A stretch of DNA of 64,000 bases from Agrostemma githago (taxonomy: Eukaryota > Streptophyta > Magnoliopsida > Caryophyllales > Caryophyllaceae). Position 1 is the stretch's first letter. Each line of letters begins with the position of its first letter. Made by a program: the position numbers and the translations under genes. Below, in pieces: positions 1 to 10,164 of the stretch. The DNA lies in assembly GCA_958450325.1 (NCBI GenBank), contig OY288259.1:58678987-58742986 (forward strand). The letters run 5' to 3'. The notes beneath the pieces were generated by a model. That model did not search any database and was not told the origin of the DNA. It saw only the letters and a program-made list of their open reading frames with translations.

Positions 1-560
1 ATTAGATTAGTAATTGACCAAAACCTTTTCACTTACCCTTATGTAATTTATATGTGTCATAATTCATTTATTATTTATATAAATTTAATTGTTGTCATGA
101 AGGAAATTATTGTGACGTACATTTTCAGGAATAACGATCCTATCCAAAACTTTTATTTAATAATTTGTTGTATTACATTAGTAATTGAACAAAACCTTTT
201 CACTTACCCTTATGTAATTAATATTTGTCATAATTCATTGATTATTTATATATAGATTTATTGTTTTCATTAACAAATTTTCTAAAACTTTAATTTGGCA
301 CTAATTGTTTTTATTAAATGTAATTAATTACATTAGTAATTGATATTATTTTTTTTTGGACTAAATGTAATTAATTACATTAGTAATTGACCAAAACCTT
401 TTCACTTACCCTTATGTAATAATTAATATGTGTCATCATTCATTTATTATTTATATAAATTTAATTGTTGTCATTAAGGAAATTATTGTGACGTACATTT
501 TCAGGAATAACGATCCTATCCAGAACTTTTATTTAATAATTTGTTGTATTATTATATGTG
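1..560. repeat. AT-rich direct duplication, two long copies and one partial copy
   Basis: A block beginning with a run like TTAGTAATTGACCAAAACC is present near 8–175 and again near 380–550, including the stretch that reads GTGACGTACATTTTCAGG. A shorter third copy lies at about 177–260. The copies differ by small indels and point changes. No protein of recognisable family is encoded; the short ORF here is only a reading of the repeat. It is probably decayed transposon DNA of unknown class. Confidence 0.7.
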
Positions 561-1079
561 ATATTTGATAATAAGATTTACTGATAATGAATGAAAATTT
601 CATTTGACTTACAATATTTTAATCACAATGTAATACATATCACAAACCTTTCGTTTACCCATAAGTAATTATTTTTTTTCATAAATAATTCAATTTAATT
701 TAGGCGGTAATAAATGTATTGCGGATATTACTTTTCGGATATTGTTTTTGGTTAGAGAATTATGCAAAGGCAGTAATCAAGTATGAAATTGGATTTTTAC
801 AAAAAGTTACTGTATGAAATTATGAAAAAAACAGTACATATATGTAAGCAACAAACAAAATGCAATAAGAGTAAATCAGAGCCGAATGGAAAAATTGTAA
901 AAGCACAAACAGTTGCAACATCCTCGTAATCATATTTTGTAGCGAAGCTTCAATATAAATAAAAGCACACTCTTATGCACCCAACATCCGTGATATTTAA
1001 AGTTAATTTGGAATATATTTATATAAATAATCAACTTAATTATATTCTGAATATATATGCAAGAAATTGAAAAACAAAA

Positions 1080-1990
1080 ATAGCTGTAACCTCTCCGTAA
1101 TTATATTTTGTAAATTTCTTCAAGTTTGAATATATATAAAATCACGCGCTCATGAACACCAAATCCATTATATTTAAAGTTAACCTGAAATGTATATATA
1201 ATTGGGGAGAATATTTTTAAAATAGAACGGGGAATTTTTGAATAAGACAAATTTATATAAAAAATTAACTGAAACAAAACTGTTATACCTGAAAGCGAGG
1301 GATTCGAGACGTTATCAGTGGTTTCACGTAAGGTCACCAAACAACAACAAAGGCACCTAAAAAAATTAGCACTAAAAAATTAGAAAGCACAAAGAGCAAG
1401 TATACAATTGGGGAGAACATTTTTAAAATAGATGGGGAAATGTTTTAATAAGACAAAATATTTATATAAATAATCAACCAGAACAAAATTATTATACCTG
1501 AGAAATGAAAAATTGCAGAGTTGATTATTGGCCTCGCATGAATTTACTAAACCAAAACAAATGCGAAAAGATGAAATCAGCACTAAAATTAGAATCAAGG
1601 AACAACAATTGTACAACTGAAGAGAATATTTTAAAAATAGAACGGGAACTTATCTATTTAGAATCATGAAAAAACAACACATATATAAGCAACCGAACAA
1701 AATGCAATAAGAATGAATCAGAGCCGAACGCAAGAAATTGAAAAACCAAAACAGCTGTAACCTCTTCTTAATTATATTCTGCAAATTTCTTCAAGTCTGA
1801 ATATATATAAAACCACACGCCCATGAACAACAAATCCATTATATTTAAAGTTAACGTGAAATGTATTTATAATTGGGGAGAATATTTTGAAAATAGAACG
1901 GGAAATTATTGAATAAGACAAATCTATATAAAAAATGAACTGAAACAAAACTGCTATACCTGAAAAGCGAGGGATTCAAAACGTGATGGG
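1080..1990. repeat. Direct duplication about 670 bp apart
   Basis: The stretch at about 1081–1325 (AGCTGTAACCTCT, then an AATTGGGGAGAATATTTT motif, then a GCGAGGGATTC motif) recurs at about 1754–1985. A shorter, more diverged version of the AATTGGGGAGAA part sits at about 1407–1500. This is a family of diverged tandem-like units. I recognise no coding capacity or transposon class. Confidence 0.65.
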
Positions 1991-2082
1991 GAAATGTTTT
2001 AAAATAGAGTTTTAAAATAGATGGGGAAATATTTTAAATGTTTTAAAATTTGGACTAAATTCACAAAATGAAGGAATTTATA

Positions 2083-2107
2083 GATGATGATGATGATGAT
2101 GATGATG

Positions 2108-2157
<50 letters not shown>
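2083..2157 (+). repeat. Compound (GAT)n(AAT)n microsatellite
   Basis: About nine GAT units run directly into about sixteen AAT units. The poly-Met/poly-Ile reading frames across it are artefacts of the repeat. Confidence 0.95.
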
Positions 2158-2618
2158 TAAAAAAAAAAAGTTGCTTAAGCATTTAATGCCCGCCACGTGG
2201 CAAAAAATTAAATGCCTCAAGAAACCTTTTAACTTTATTTATAGATACAACTTTAGTCTCCTTGCAAGTCTTTCACTACCCATGTGGGTAGATAAAACAA
2301 ACCAGGTAGTCATTTTCTATCCATTTTGCTTTTGTCTTATCTACCCCACAGAAGTAGTATTTGACCCGTGGTAAGCTAGGAGAGTAATGTACTTTCTCCT
2401 TCCGTCAATGTTCTATCCATTTGATTATTTTATGGAGTACTATCTAAATGAATATACAACGGGTAGAACACTTATGGAAGAAGGAAATACTAAAATTGCT
2501 CTCTATGTAAAGTAAAAATTTGTATTAGTCCACCTATGTACAACTGTAGAAGAGAATAATGTACTAAAATTGCTATATACTTTAAATTTATATTTTATAT
2601 TAAAATAAAAGGATAATA

Positions 2619-2823
2619 CTCCCTCCGATTTTTAATAATCTTCCCTTTTACTTTGGGGTAAAAAATAATGGCGTAGAAATGTGTGACTCAAAAGAAAGGA
2701 AGGATGAGAGAGAAATGTAAGGGTAATTCTAGACCAAATGTTGATGACCAAAATAGAAATAGAGAAGAAATGGTGTTTCAGCCCAATAAGAAAACAGGAA
2801 AGATAAATAAAAATCGGAGGGAG
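2619..2823. mobile_element. Stowaway-like MITE, family A copy 1
   Basis: A 205-bp element has terminal inverted repeats beginning CTCCCTCCGATTTTTA and ending with AAAATCGGAGGGAG. It is flanked on both sides by TA (2617–2618 and 2824–2825), the Tc1/mariner-type target duplication. It has no coding capacity. Its interior is clearly related to the element at 45338–45544 (shared GACTCAAAAGAAAGGA-type and CAGCCCAA blocks), so the two are copies of one family. Confidence 0.85.
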
Positions 2824-2825
2824 TA

Positions 2826-3930
2826 TATAATAATTAATTATATCGAATAATTAGAGTTTTAGCAAAATCTAGGTATACGTATATGTTAGTTTGAGCTGAG
2901 CTTTTAGACTAAGCCTTTGTAGTCCCTTTTTTCCAACGAGTTAAATAGGTCGGTCCAAGTCATGGTCCAAAATTAATAGGTCATTTAGGATGTGTTTGGA
3001 AAGATTAGAGGTAATCATATGCAGGTTCGGGCCGGACATGGGCAGGGCTAAGTGTCAAATTTTGACCCACGGACAAGCAGGTCTGAAACATGTTCGCGGG
3101 CTGATCAATCAGACGGTACGACCCATGATCAGCTCTATCCAAAATAGACAGAATTTGGAGGAAAAATGTATATCTCTATTCTCCTTCCCCTTCCCGACAC
3201 TTTCTCTTCTCTTTTTCCCTTTGCATTCCCTTAGTTTTCTCTCTCATTTTATTATCCAACCACACCTTAAGATTCGGGTAAGAAAAACAGGTTCATGACT
3301 CTATAAACAACAAATGGGATGAGGCGGGTATGCGGGTCGGGTCGAATTTAGAGCGAGGTGATACCATACATACAATATATTCAATGTAGAAAAACAAATA
3401 GTTAGAGAGTAAAAGACATAGATAGACTCATTGTTTCATATGAGTTGTCACAGACTTGTTAAGATTGCTAACGGACATAGGTGCTGGTATTTTGATGAAC
3501 ATCATTTGTTTCACCCAGATAATTAATGTAGACACTAGACCTGTTGGGCAGGTCGGGTCAAATACGAGTCATGGGTTGGGTTATGGTTATGGTTAGAATA
3601 CGAGTCATAAATAGTTCAAAAGCCTGATTTTTTTACCCTTTTTTTAAGTAATAAAAAATTATAATGATAGGATAGATTTAGATTATGTGACATAGTTAAT
3701 GTTGAATTTTATATGTTTATGCTCCTACTCGATTCATATTCAGGCCAGCCCATAAGTGGAATGCCTCAATATGTACTATAGACTAACCACTTCTGCCAAA
3801 GTAGCATAATATTGTCAAAACATGGTTAGTAGATTGTAATAACAGGGTTGAGTATCAAATTAAATTAGCGGAATTAAAAAGAATGATAATTAGCTGATCA
3901 TAGGACAATCATATTATAATGTTATTGATG
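2826..3930. other. Gene-free AT-rich stretch with diverged repeat debris
   Basis: No supported gene. Several GC-richer islands (about 2990–3130, 3290–3360, 3540–3620, 3720–3770) carry scattered GGTCGGGTC and GACCCG-type words like those dense at 4440–4740. The 102-residue frame at 2990–3298 shows no family resemblance, and its codons follow this low-complexity composition. Confidence 0.5.
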
Positions 3931-3932
3931 CA

Positions 3933-3961
3933 CCCGTGCATCGCACGGGCATCATAACTAG
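3933..3961 (+). mobile_element. Helitron 3' terminus (hairpin plus CTAG)
   Basis: A perfect 7-bp stem CCCGTGC (3933–3939) and GCACGGG (3943–3949) with a 3-base loop is followed 8 bases later by CTAG (3958–3961) and a T. A short GC-rich hairpin just before a terminal CTRR, with insertion next to T, is the diagnostic 3' end of plant Helitrons. The element would extend to the left. I could not identify its 5' TC end, so its length is unknown. No Rep/helicase reading frame is present, so it would be non-autonomous. Confidence 0.7.
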
Positions 3962-4920
3962 TAATACGTATTATCGAAGTAGTTAAACCAGAATAGTATA
4001 GGTGACCGGTTACCTGTAGAACCCTTCCATCTTCCTTTTTCACCTTTAATTTTAGTTGACGACAGTAATACCAACTATTGATCATCTTTCGAAAATAATT
4101 CCAATTTTAATAAATCTGAGAATAATACATATTTTTGAAATAGTTAAATCAGAGTAGTATAGATGACCAGTTACCAGTAAAACTCGTTCACCTTCCTTTT
4201 CGCCTTTAATTTATTTCATATTACTTCATTTCTTTTCACTTACTCAGTGTACATGACATTAAACGTAATTAATGTCTTCTGTATTTCTCTTCTTTCAACC
4301 TCACCAAATCTAACTAACAACACAATCTTACACCAAAATCAACACGTTAATCTAAACGGAACGTATAGAAAAAAAAAACTGAAGAAGGATGAAGGGTATT
4401 GGAGAGAGAAAACGAAGGAGAGAAGTAAGGAGAAGTAGACCTGACAAAACTGACCAGACCCGAATAAGCCAAATCGAACCCGACCCGACCCGACCCGACC
4501 CGACACCTGAACTGAAGACATGATTTTGACCCGTAATCCGAATTGACCCGAGCTAACCTGAAACTGACCCGACTATTATTATTGAAAACGAGTAGATATC
4601 CCTAAAAAGAAGTTGAAAACAGCAAACCCGAGAATGAAACCCGAAATTATATGACCCGACCCGAAGTCCACCCGATTATTATAACCCGAAATTGACCTGA
4701 CTCGAAGCTGACCCGAAACGGTTCACTCGTTATCCAGGTCTAAGGAGGAGGATGGATGATAAGTAACAGGTTAAATATTAATTAGGTGACCTGATGTAGC
4801 AGGTGATAAACTTACTTATACTACTCTTGTTTAACTACTCCAATAATACGTATTATTCTCAGATTTATTGAAATTAGTATTATTTCGAGAAGACGCCCTA
4901 TAGTTGGTATTATTGTCATT
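3958..4920. repeat. Foldback element with about 130-bp inverted repeats plus an extra direct copy
   Basis: The block near 4060–4185 (AGTAATACCAACTATTG, then AATAAATCTGAGAATAATAC, then AGAGTAGTATA) is repeated in reverse complement at about 4800–4918. A further direct copy of part of the left arm lies at about 3962–4056. Between the arms is the GACCCGA-rich tract. The long inverted repeats suggest a foldback or Mutator-like non-autonomous element, but I found no convincing target duplication, so the class is open. Confidence 0.6.
4440..4740. repeat. GACCCGA-rich degenerate minisatellite
   Basis: A perfect (CCCGA)n core at about 4479–4503 sits in about 300 bases of irregularly spaced GACCCGA, CTGACCCG and AACCCGAAAT words. 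The protein frames over it (Gly/Arg/Ser-rich) are products of the repeat. It lies inside the arms of the inverted repeat at 3958–4920. Confidence 0.75.
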
Positions 4921-5379
4921 AAATAACCCTAATATTATTACTATTTGTAAACTTTAATAAAATTCAGAATTTATGGCATAATTATATGGAAAATTGCATG
5001 TAAATTGATATATAACATAATTATGTGGATCACGGTTGACATATTTATTAAGATTGATTAGATTAGATTGACACAAAATCTCAAAAAAATTTGAAATTTA
5101 TGGCATAATATATGAAAATAATATAGAATGATATATTCATATATGGCATAATTATTATAACTATTACTTGATATATGGATCACATTATTACTTGATATAA
5201 TTAAATTATATCAATCACGTCAATCTACTTAAATTACTTAGATTAACAATGTTGAGATTGAGTAATAAGATGGTACAATCTACTTAAATTACTTAAATTT
5301 TATTCATTTATGACACGGTACATAAATTTCGGAGAATAAATATTTGCATATTCTAATCAATCAACCAATCATAGAAATC

Positions 5380-5660
5380 AACTAATCAACGGTATACTTG
5401 TATAAAAATTTGCATATTCTAATCAATCAACATTATATTTTCTACAAATATTCCGTCTCGAATATAATCAGAAAGATATATAATAATAATCATAACTATT
5501 TGGAGATCTACTAATCAACGGTATAATTGTATAAAAATTTGCATATTATATCAATCAACCAATCAATTATATTCCAATCAATCAATCAATTCTATTTTCT
5601 ACAAATATTCCGTCTCGAATATGATCATAAAGATATACAATAATAATCATAACTACGGAT
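5380..5660. repeat. Tandem-like duplication of about 130–160 bp
   Basis: CTAATCAACGGTATA followed by TTGTATAAAAATTTGCATAT occurs at about 5382 and again at about 5511. The following segment (CTACAAATATTCCGTCTCGA through AATAATAATCATAACTA) occurs at about 5438 and 5597. Short CAATCAAT runs accompany both copies. No coding signal was seen. Confidence 0.65.
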
Positions 5661-6780
5661 TATTTTATATTCTATGTAAAATATTGTACGGGATAGTGCA
5701 ATCTCCTATTAACAAAAATAATGCAACTATTTGGTTAAACGGAATACAATATGTTTATACTTTTTTTTAAAAAATTTGATCATACATTCCATATTAAATA
5801 TTGTATGCGATATAATGATATATTTCATTTAAAACATGTGATTTTCGTAATCAATCAATCAGATTTCCTTAATTACATACTTTCTGTGGTGTATAGCTTT
5901 ATGTGTGATGTAGTGATATTTAAATCAGTAAGATGTTAGAGTGTAGTTGGAGAGGAAAAGGGTCATACATGAGGTCAAGGGTTTGATTCACACCTACCTC
6001 ATTTGGTCTATTTTTTTTTATTTTTGTTGGGGATAACTTTAGGCGGGAAAATATATTAGTTTTGTTATTTGGTTAGTGAAAAAGAGGATGTCACAAATGC
6101 CTTGATTATAATTAACTACGGTGTATTACCGAGTATGATAAAGAAAATTAAAAATTAATATCTTTTAAGATGCAGTAGTTTTTAAAATTACTCTCTTTGA
6201 AATTTTTTGTTAAAAATAACTCCCAAATATATAAAAAGTTCAAAAAGAAAACGACCTTGGTTAGAGGGTGAGAAGAAAATGACCTTGGTTAGAGGGTGAG
6301 AAAAATTGATAGGGAATAAAAAAGTCGGGCGTATCAAAGTTGGACTAGAGGTCATTAGTTCGAACCCTGACAGTTCTCCATATCTCAAACTTTCAAGTGG
6401 AATTTCAGCACATGGTACGTGGACCTGTACGCACTAATCACTCTTCAATTAAGGCCAGAACATTCGAATGAGGGAATGTAATAAAATATAAATGAATCTC
6501 AACCATTGCCTTAAAATTTTGGTTGAATTATTAGTTCGTTAACACTTTCATGGTCAACTTGCACAATGAACTAGTGTAGTTTATGAGCAAGCTAAGGGTT
6601 CAAAATAAAGTTGATATATATGATGATGCAATGCAAGTTCAAATTAAAAGGTGACTAGATTATGAACTAACTAATAAGATGACCTCATCATTTATTCAAA
6701 TGTTATTAACTTTTTAATTAGTTGACATATATGCATGCATAAGAAATGAAGTGCTTCAAAGTTTATCATCATCCTACATC
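5661..6780. other. Intergenic region upstream of the CLE gene
   Basis: No gene recognised. Two short stretches look like tRNA-derived SINE debris because they carry Pol III B-box-like words: GGGTTTGATTC near 5979, with a TAGAGTGTAGTTGG-type A box upstream, and TTCGAACCC near 6358. A 35-bp tandem copy of GAAAACGACCTTGGTTAGAGG lies at about 6245–6305. The rest is AT-rich, and the proximal part probably belongs to the CLE promoter. Confidence 0.4.
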
Positions 6781-6788
6781 CATATAAC

Positions 6789-6811
6789 TTGGATTGATTG
6801 ATTGATTGATG
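6789..6811 (+). repeat. (GATT)n microsatellite
   Basis: Four to five GATT units, about 130 bp upstream of the CLE start codon and therefore probably within its promoter. Confidence 0.85.
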
Positions 6812-6871
6812 GTAAGTCTAAAGACTATATACATAACATTGTAATATGTGGTCCAAGTTGATTACACTAAG

Positions 6872-6880
6872 CTATATATA
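6872..6880 (+). promoter_or_regulatory. Probable TATA box of the CLE gene
   Basis: The string CTATATATAAAT lies about 57–65 bases before the ATG at 6937. It fits a plant TATA box driving a short 5' leader. The call rests on motif and distance only. Confidence 0.5.
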
Positions 6881-6936
6881 AATCCTAAATTTCTTACTAT
6901 TTTCTATTCATCATAACTCACCAATTCAACCAATTA

Positions 6937-7218
6937 ATGGCTAATCTTGAAATTAAATGGACAACTTTGTTGTTGTTGTTGTTGTTCTCACTAACTCTTG
7001 TATTAGGGTTCATTGTCTTTGGAGAGGCTCGACTTCATCCTCCTAGCTTGTCCATGGTTGATAATAATTATAGAAGCAATCATAATTATGATTTGTTTAA
7101 TGAATTCGGTTTTGGTGATCTAAAGGAGATTGTTCGTCGCCATGGAAGAAGATCGTTAAGAGAGGCAAAGGATATCGATAGACTCGTCCCTGGAGGTCCA
7201 GAGTCTGATCATCACTGA
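6937..7218 (+). CDS. CLE-type secreted signalling peptide precursor
   Basis: This is a single-exon gene for a 93-residue prepropeptide. Residues about 10–31 form a hydrophobic leucine-rich signal peptide ending near GEA. A variable linker follows. The protein ends exactly in a 12-residue CLE-like motif, RLVPGGPESDHH (82–93), directly before the stop. In CLE proteins this C-terminal dodecapeptide is cleaved out, often hydroxylated and arabinosylated, and perceived by leucine-rich-repeat receptor kinases such as CLV1/BAM to control meristem, vascular or root development. R1, P4, G6, P7, H11 and H12 match the family; residue 8 is E instead of D/N and residue 9 is S instead of the near-invariant P. 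The basic RHGRRSLRE segment upstream could be a processing site. A TATA-like string precedes it. It is most like the CLE1–7 group (LxPGGP core), but I assign no orthologue. Confidence 0.85.
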   Translation: MANLEIKWTTLLLLLLFSLTLVLGFIVFGEARLHPPSLSMVDNNYRSNHNYDLFNEFGFGDLKEIVRRHGRRSLREAKDIDRLVPGGPESDHH

Positions 7219-7603
7219 TGAGCGAGTGATGTACGATTATGATTGGTAAATAGGTCGTTTCAGTCGAGTTTATTAAGTCATATGACTCATATCCAATTAG
7301 CTCAGGGAATTTCGAGTGTCGTCTACTACTTAATTATTTGGGTCGGATTGTACAAGTTTTATTTAGTCTACTTGAATGGGGCGAGTCATTCCAATATCTG
7401 TAATGTTAATTAATGTTACATGAGATTGACATAAAATAATACGGAGTCCATTGTGAATGATAATGTTGTACCATTATATCGTGCCGTTCTACCAAGAGTT
7501 GTCAATAGTACAGTTTGGGAAATATATAAGTACACAATGTGATTTTAAAATATAGAGAAATTATTTTACAAAAATGATAGAGATATATCATGTATGTATA
7601 TAT

Positions 7604-8272
7604 AAAAACTCTATAACTTGTGTACCAAATAATCTAGTCTCAAGTCTAGTCATTCACTTGAAGAAATTAATCCTTAAAAAAACCCTAGTTTTTCCTCCTC
7701 TTTTCTTCGCAAAAAAAACCTATTTTTTTCCTTCTCGATCTGGGGCCTCCATCGATGATTAATCGATGGTAAGCCCCAAAAATTGTTTAAATCTCAATTA
7801 CTAGTTATCATATCTTATTCAATAAAAGTCTTTATTTTATGAGAGTTGTTTCGTCCTTTTTTTTCAAGGTTTTTTCCTTTATTTCGAGGTTTCAGTCCTT
7901 TACATTAGTATAGTTCTTAGATTTTAAAAACTATGTGCAAGATCATGAGAGCAATGGAATCCCTACGTACGACGATACAATTGAGGTCAGATCTCGGTCT
8001 ACTATTTGTCAAAATAAAGGAAGTTTATCATCTTGGATCTATTTCAGCAGATCTATAGATTCCTTCGCGAAAGGTTGTGTCAATAAACAGCGATATATAG
8101 AAGGCTATGCAGAAACGCATTATTCTAATAGTGATCTTTGTCTCAATGATGTTCTTTATTTATTTTTCACAAATCTGTATTCAGTTCAATTTGACATCGT
8201 TTGTAGATGTTGGATGACTTATTATTAATGTTATTGATCTTCCCTTTAAAAAAAAAAAACTCTATAACTTGT
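7604..8272 (+). mobile_element. Short retroposon with poly-A tail and 18-bp target duplication
   Basis: An insertion of about 630 bp ends in CCCTTT plus a 12-A run (8248–8259). It is bracketed by the same 18-bp sequence, AAAAACTCTATAACTTGT, at 7604–7621 and 8255–8272 (the terminal A's overlap the tail). A poly-A tail and a long target duplication are hallmarks of LINE-machinery retroposition. The 5' part resembles a plant mRNA leader (AAACCCTAGTTTTTCC, pyrimidine runs). The 97-codon frame at 7935–8228 matches no family I know. It could be an internally deleted L1, a non-autonomous LINE derivative, or a processed copy of an unrecognised transcript. Confidence 0.75.
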
Positions 8273-9076
8273 TTAGGGTACGTGAAACAGTTCATTTGGT
8301 TAATTATTCTCGAATTTCGAGTTTATTAAACCAATACTATCAATTAATTAATAAAAAAATTGATTAATGAAGCACTTTTAGCATTCATATACAAATTGAA
8401 ATTGAAAATGATAGACGTGGATGAATGGATTCTTGTATTGTGGAATCCAGAGATTATGTGAGCTTAATTAAGCAAATTAGAAGACAAAGTAAGGTAGGCC
8501 AACTGGCTAAGTATCATTATTTGTAGATTTGATTACGGTGTTTAATTAATTACTGTAATTAATAAGAAGGCCGTTATTTGTACTTAGCCGCCTCACCTCG
8601 ACTTCTGAAGTAGATCAACAGGCAGTCGTACTCAAATCCTTTTTCGGTTTTTTTTTTTTTATCGCCGTCATTGCAACTACACGTACGTCCACACATTATT
8701 CTAATAACTTCACATCAAAAGTGTGTTGCCACAAAATAAACGCATCTGCCTTTAGCCTCCTCCTCTACTATTTTATATTATATCATGCCCACGATCGCTT
8801 TCCATTAACACCACCTTAAACAAGCAAGTTGGGTTAATTACGTTCTATTCTTAATCTCGCTTTATTTATTTTGACTCATTTTCAGTATCTTAAACGGAAG
8901 ATCACGACTTATGTTACCAACTCAATACATGATAGACATACGTGAACTTAAAGAGATCACGACACATATTACAAAACTCAAAATAGGTCATCTCATCATA
9001 CCATTTTCTCATCTCATATTGGGTCATGTTAATTTTTGTGGTAGTTAATGGATGTTTAGGGTGATCCACCACCTCG
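8273..9076. other. Intergenic AT-rich stretch
   Basis: I see no gene, clear repeat or structured RNA here. It separates the retroposon from the hAT-like element. Confidence 0.5.
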
Positions 9077-9503
9077 CAGTGGCGGACGCAGGATTATTGA
9101 AGAGGGAGGGCAAGCAAATAATTTTCAATCAATTATTAGCCATTTTAGAACACCGTCTTTGTATTAAAGCACTTAAAGTCGTCACTACTAGAAGTGGCGT
9201 GTTTATATCCTTAAAAGCCGTCACTACCGACACTATTTTCCCTATTTTGATGATAATTTTTGAAACCAATATGAAACGATAATTATTTTATTTTCGTGCA
9301 TTATTTAAAAAAATTGATAAGCATTTGCAAAGGCTTAAACTCCTGACCAACTGTACACAAACCAAGCTATTTACCAACTGAGCTACTGAAACCTAATGTA
9401 ATACGAAGTACAAGATACATACTTACAAACTACGGAGTATAAATTTTAGAAAGCTCATGGGGGTCACGTGCCCCTCGAGGCGCCCCCCCTAAAATCGCCA
9501 TCG
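9077..9503. mobile_element. Degenerate hAT-like non-autonomous element
   Basis: The left end starts CAGTGGCGGACGCAGGAT, a common plant hAT-type terminus. The right end (about 9490–9503) reads CTAAAATCGCCATCG, a decayed inverse of it. Eight bases before the left end (CCACCTCG, 9069–9076) match seven of eight bases after the right end (CCCCCTCG, 9504–9511), as expected for the 8-bp hAT target duplication. It has no transposase. A tRNA-like CCAACTGAGCTACTG string near 9375 is internal to this element. Confidence 0.55.
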
Positions 9504-9558
9504 CCCCCTCGTGACCTACTTCATGATCTTGCTAACATTAACCAGCACTACAAGAAAA

Positions 9559-9900
9559 GGTGCCCCAGGCGTCCACCTGGTGGTCACCGACAGTGGACGC
9601 TATAAGGCGACGGGCGTCCGCAAACAGACGCCAGAAAGCGGAAGCCACGCCTGGTCGCCATTTTTTAAAACGGGCGTCCACTGATGGACGTCAGGACAAA
9701 TGACGACCGACAGTGGACGCCAAGCTGGCGACCGACTGTGGACGCCATGTGTCTCTGAGTGGCGTCCACAGTCGGACGCCTGGGGCTTGAATCTGGCGAC
9801 CGATTGTGGACGCCACCCACGTACTTCTCGCGTCCACAGTCGGACGCCATTATAGTTTCCCCTGGCGTCTGCTATGACGTCCGTTATCGGACGCTATTTA
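9559..9900. repeat. CACTA subterminal repeat array, 3' side of the element
   Basis: About ten copies of GGCGTCC/GGACGCC-type words occur in both orientations, several fused into near-palindromes such as GGCGTCCACAGTCGGACGCC at 9761–9780 and a related one at 9830–9848. In En/Spm such subterminal motifs bind the TNPA-type protein that brings the ends together. Confidence 0.85.
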
Positions 9901-10164
9901 CGCTGTTGCATGACCGTAAACATGCGTTCAATGTTTAGCCAAAACCTGCAAAATAAACCACAACTCAACCACAAATGTCGACTATCCACAATACCTCAAC
10001 CACATTCAAGCTCAGTCAACCAAAAGAGTTCATCTCTCGACTCATTTATGCTGAAAAAACTTATATAAAAAGATTTAACGTACGGTTTGAAGGTACACAA
10101 GTGTAAAGTAGTTCAAAGATACATAATCCGTATATACAGTTAAAACAACAACAACAACAAACAA

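Noticed and set aside
2084..2374. 96-residue frame starting with poly-Met/poly-Ile
   Set aside because: It reads through the (GAT)n(AAT)n microsatellite; the rest has no recognisable domain.
4339..4521. Gly/Arg/Ser-rich minus-strand frame
   Set aside because: Produced by the (CCCGA)n tract and polypurine stretch; no start context or domain.
7935..8228. 97-residue frame as an independent gene
   Set aside because: It lies wholly inside the retroposon bounded by the 18-bp duplications and matches no family.
9330..9395. tRNA-like string CCAACTGAGCTACTG in reverse orientation
   Set aside because: It lies within the hAT-like element, with no proper B box or A-tail, so I do not call a SINE or tRNA.
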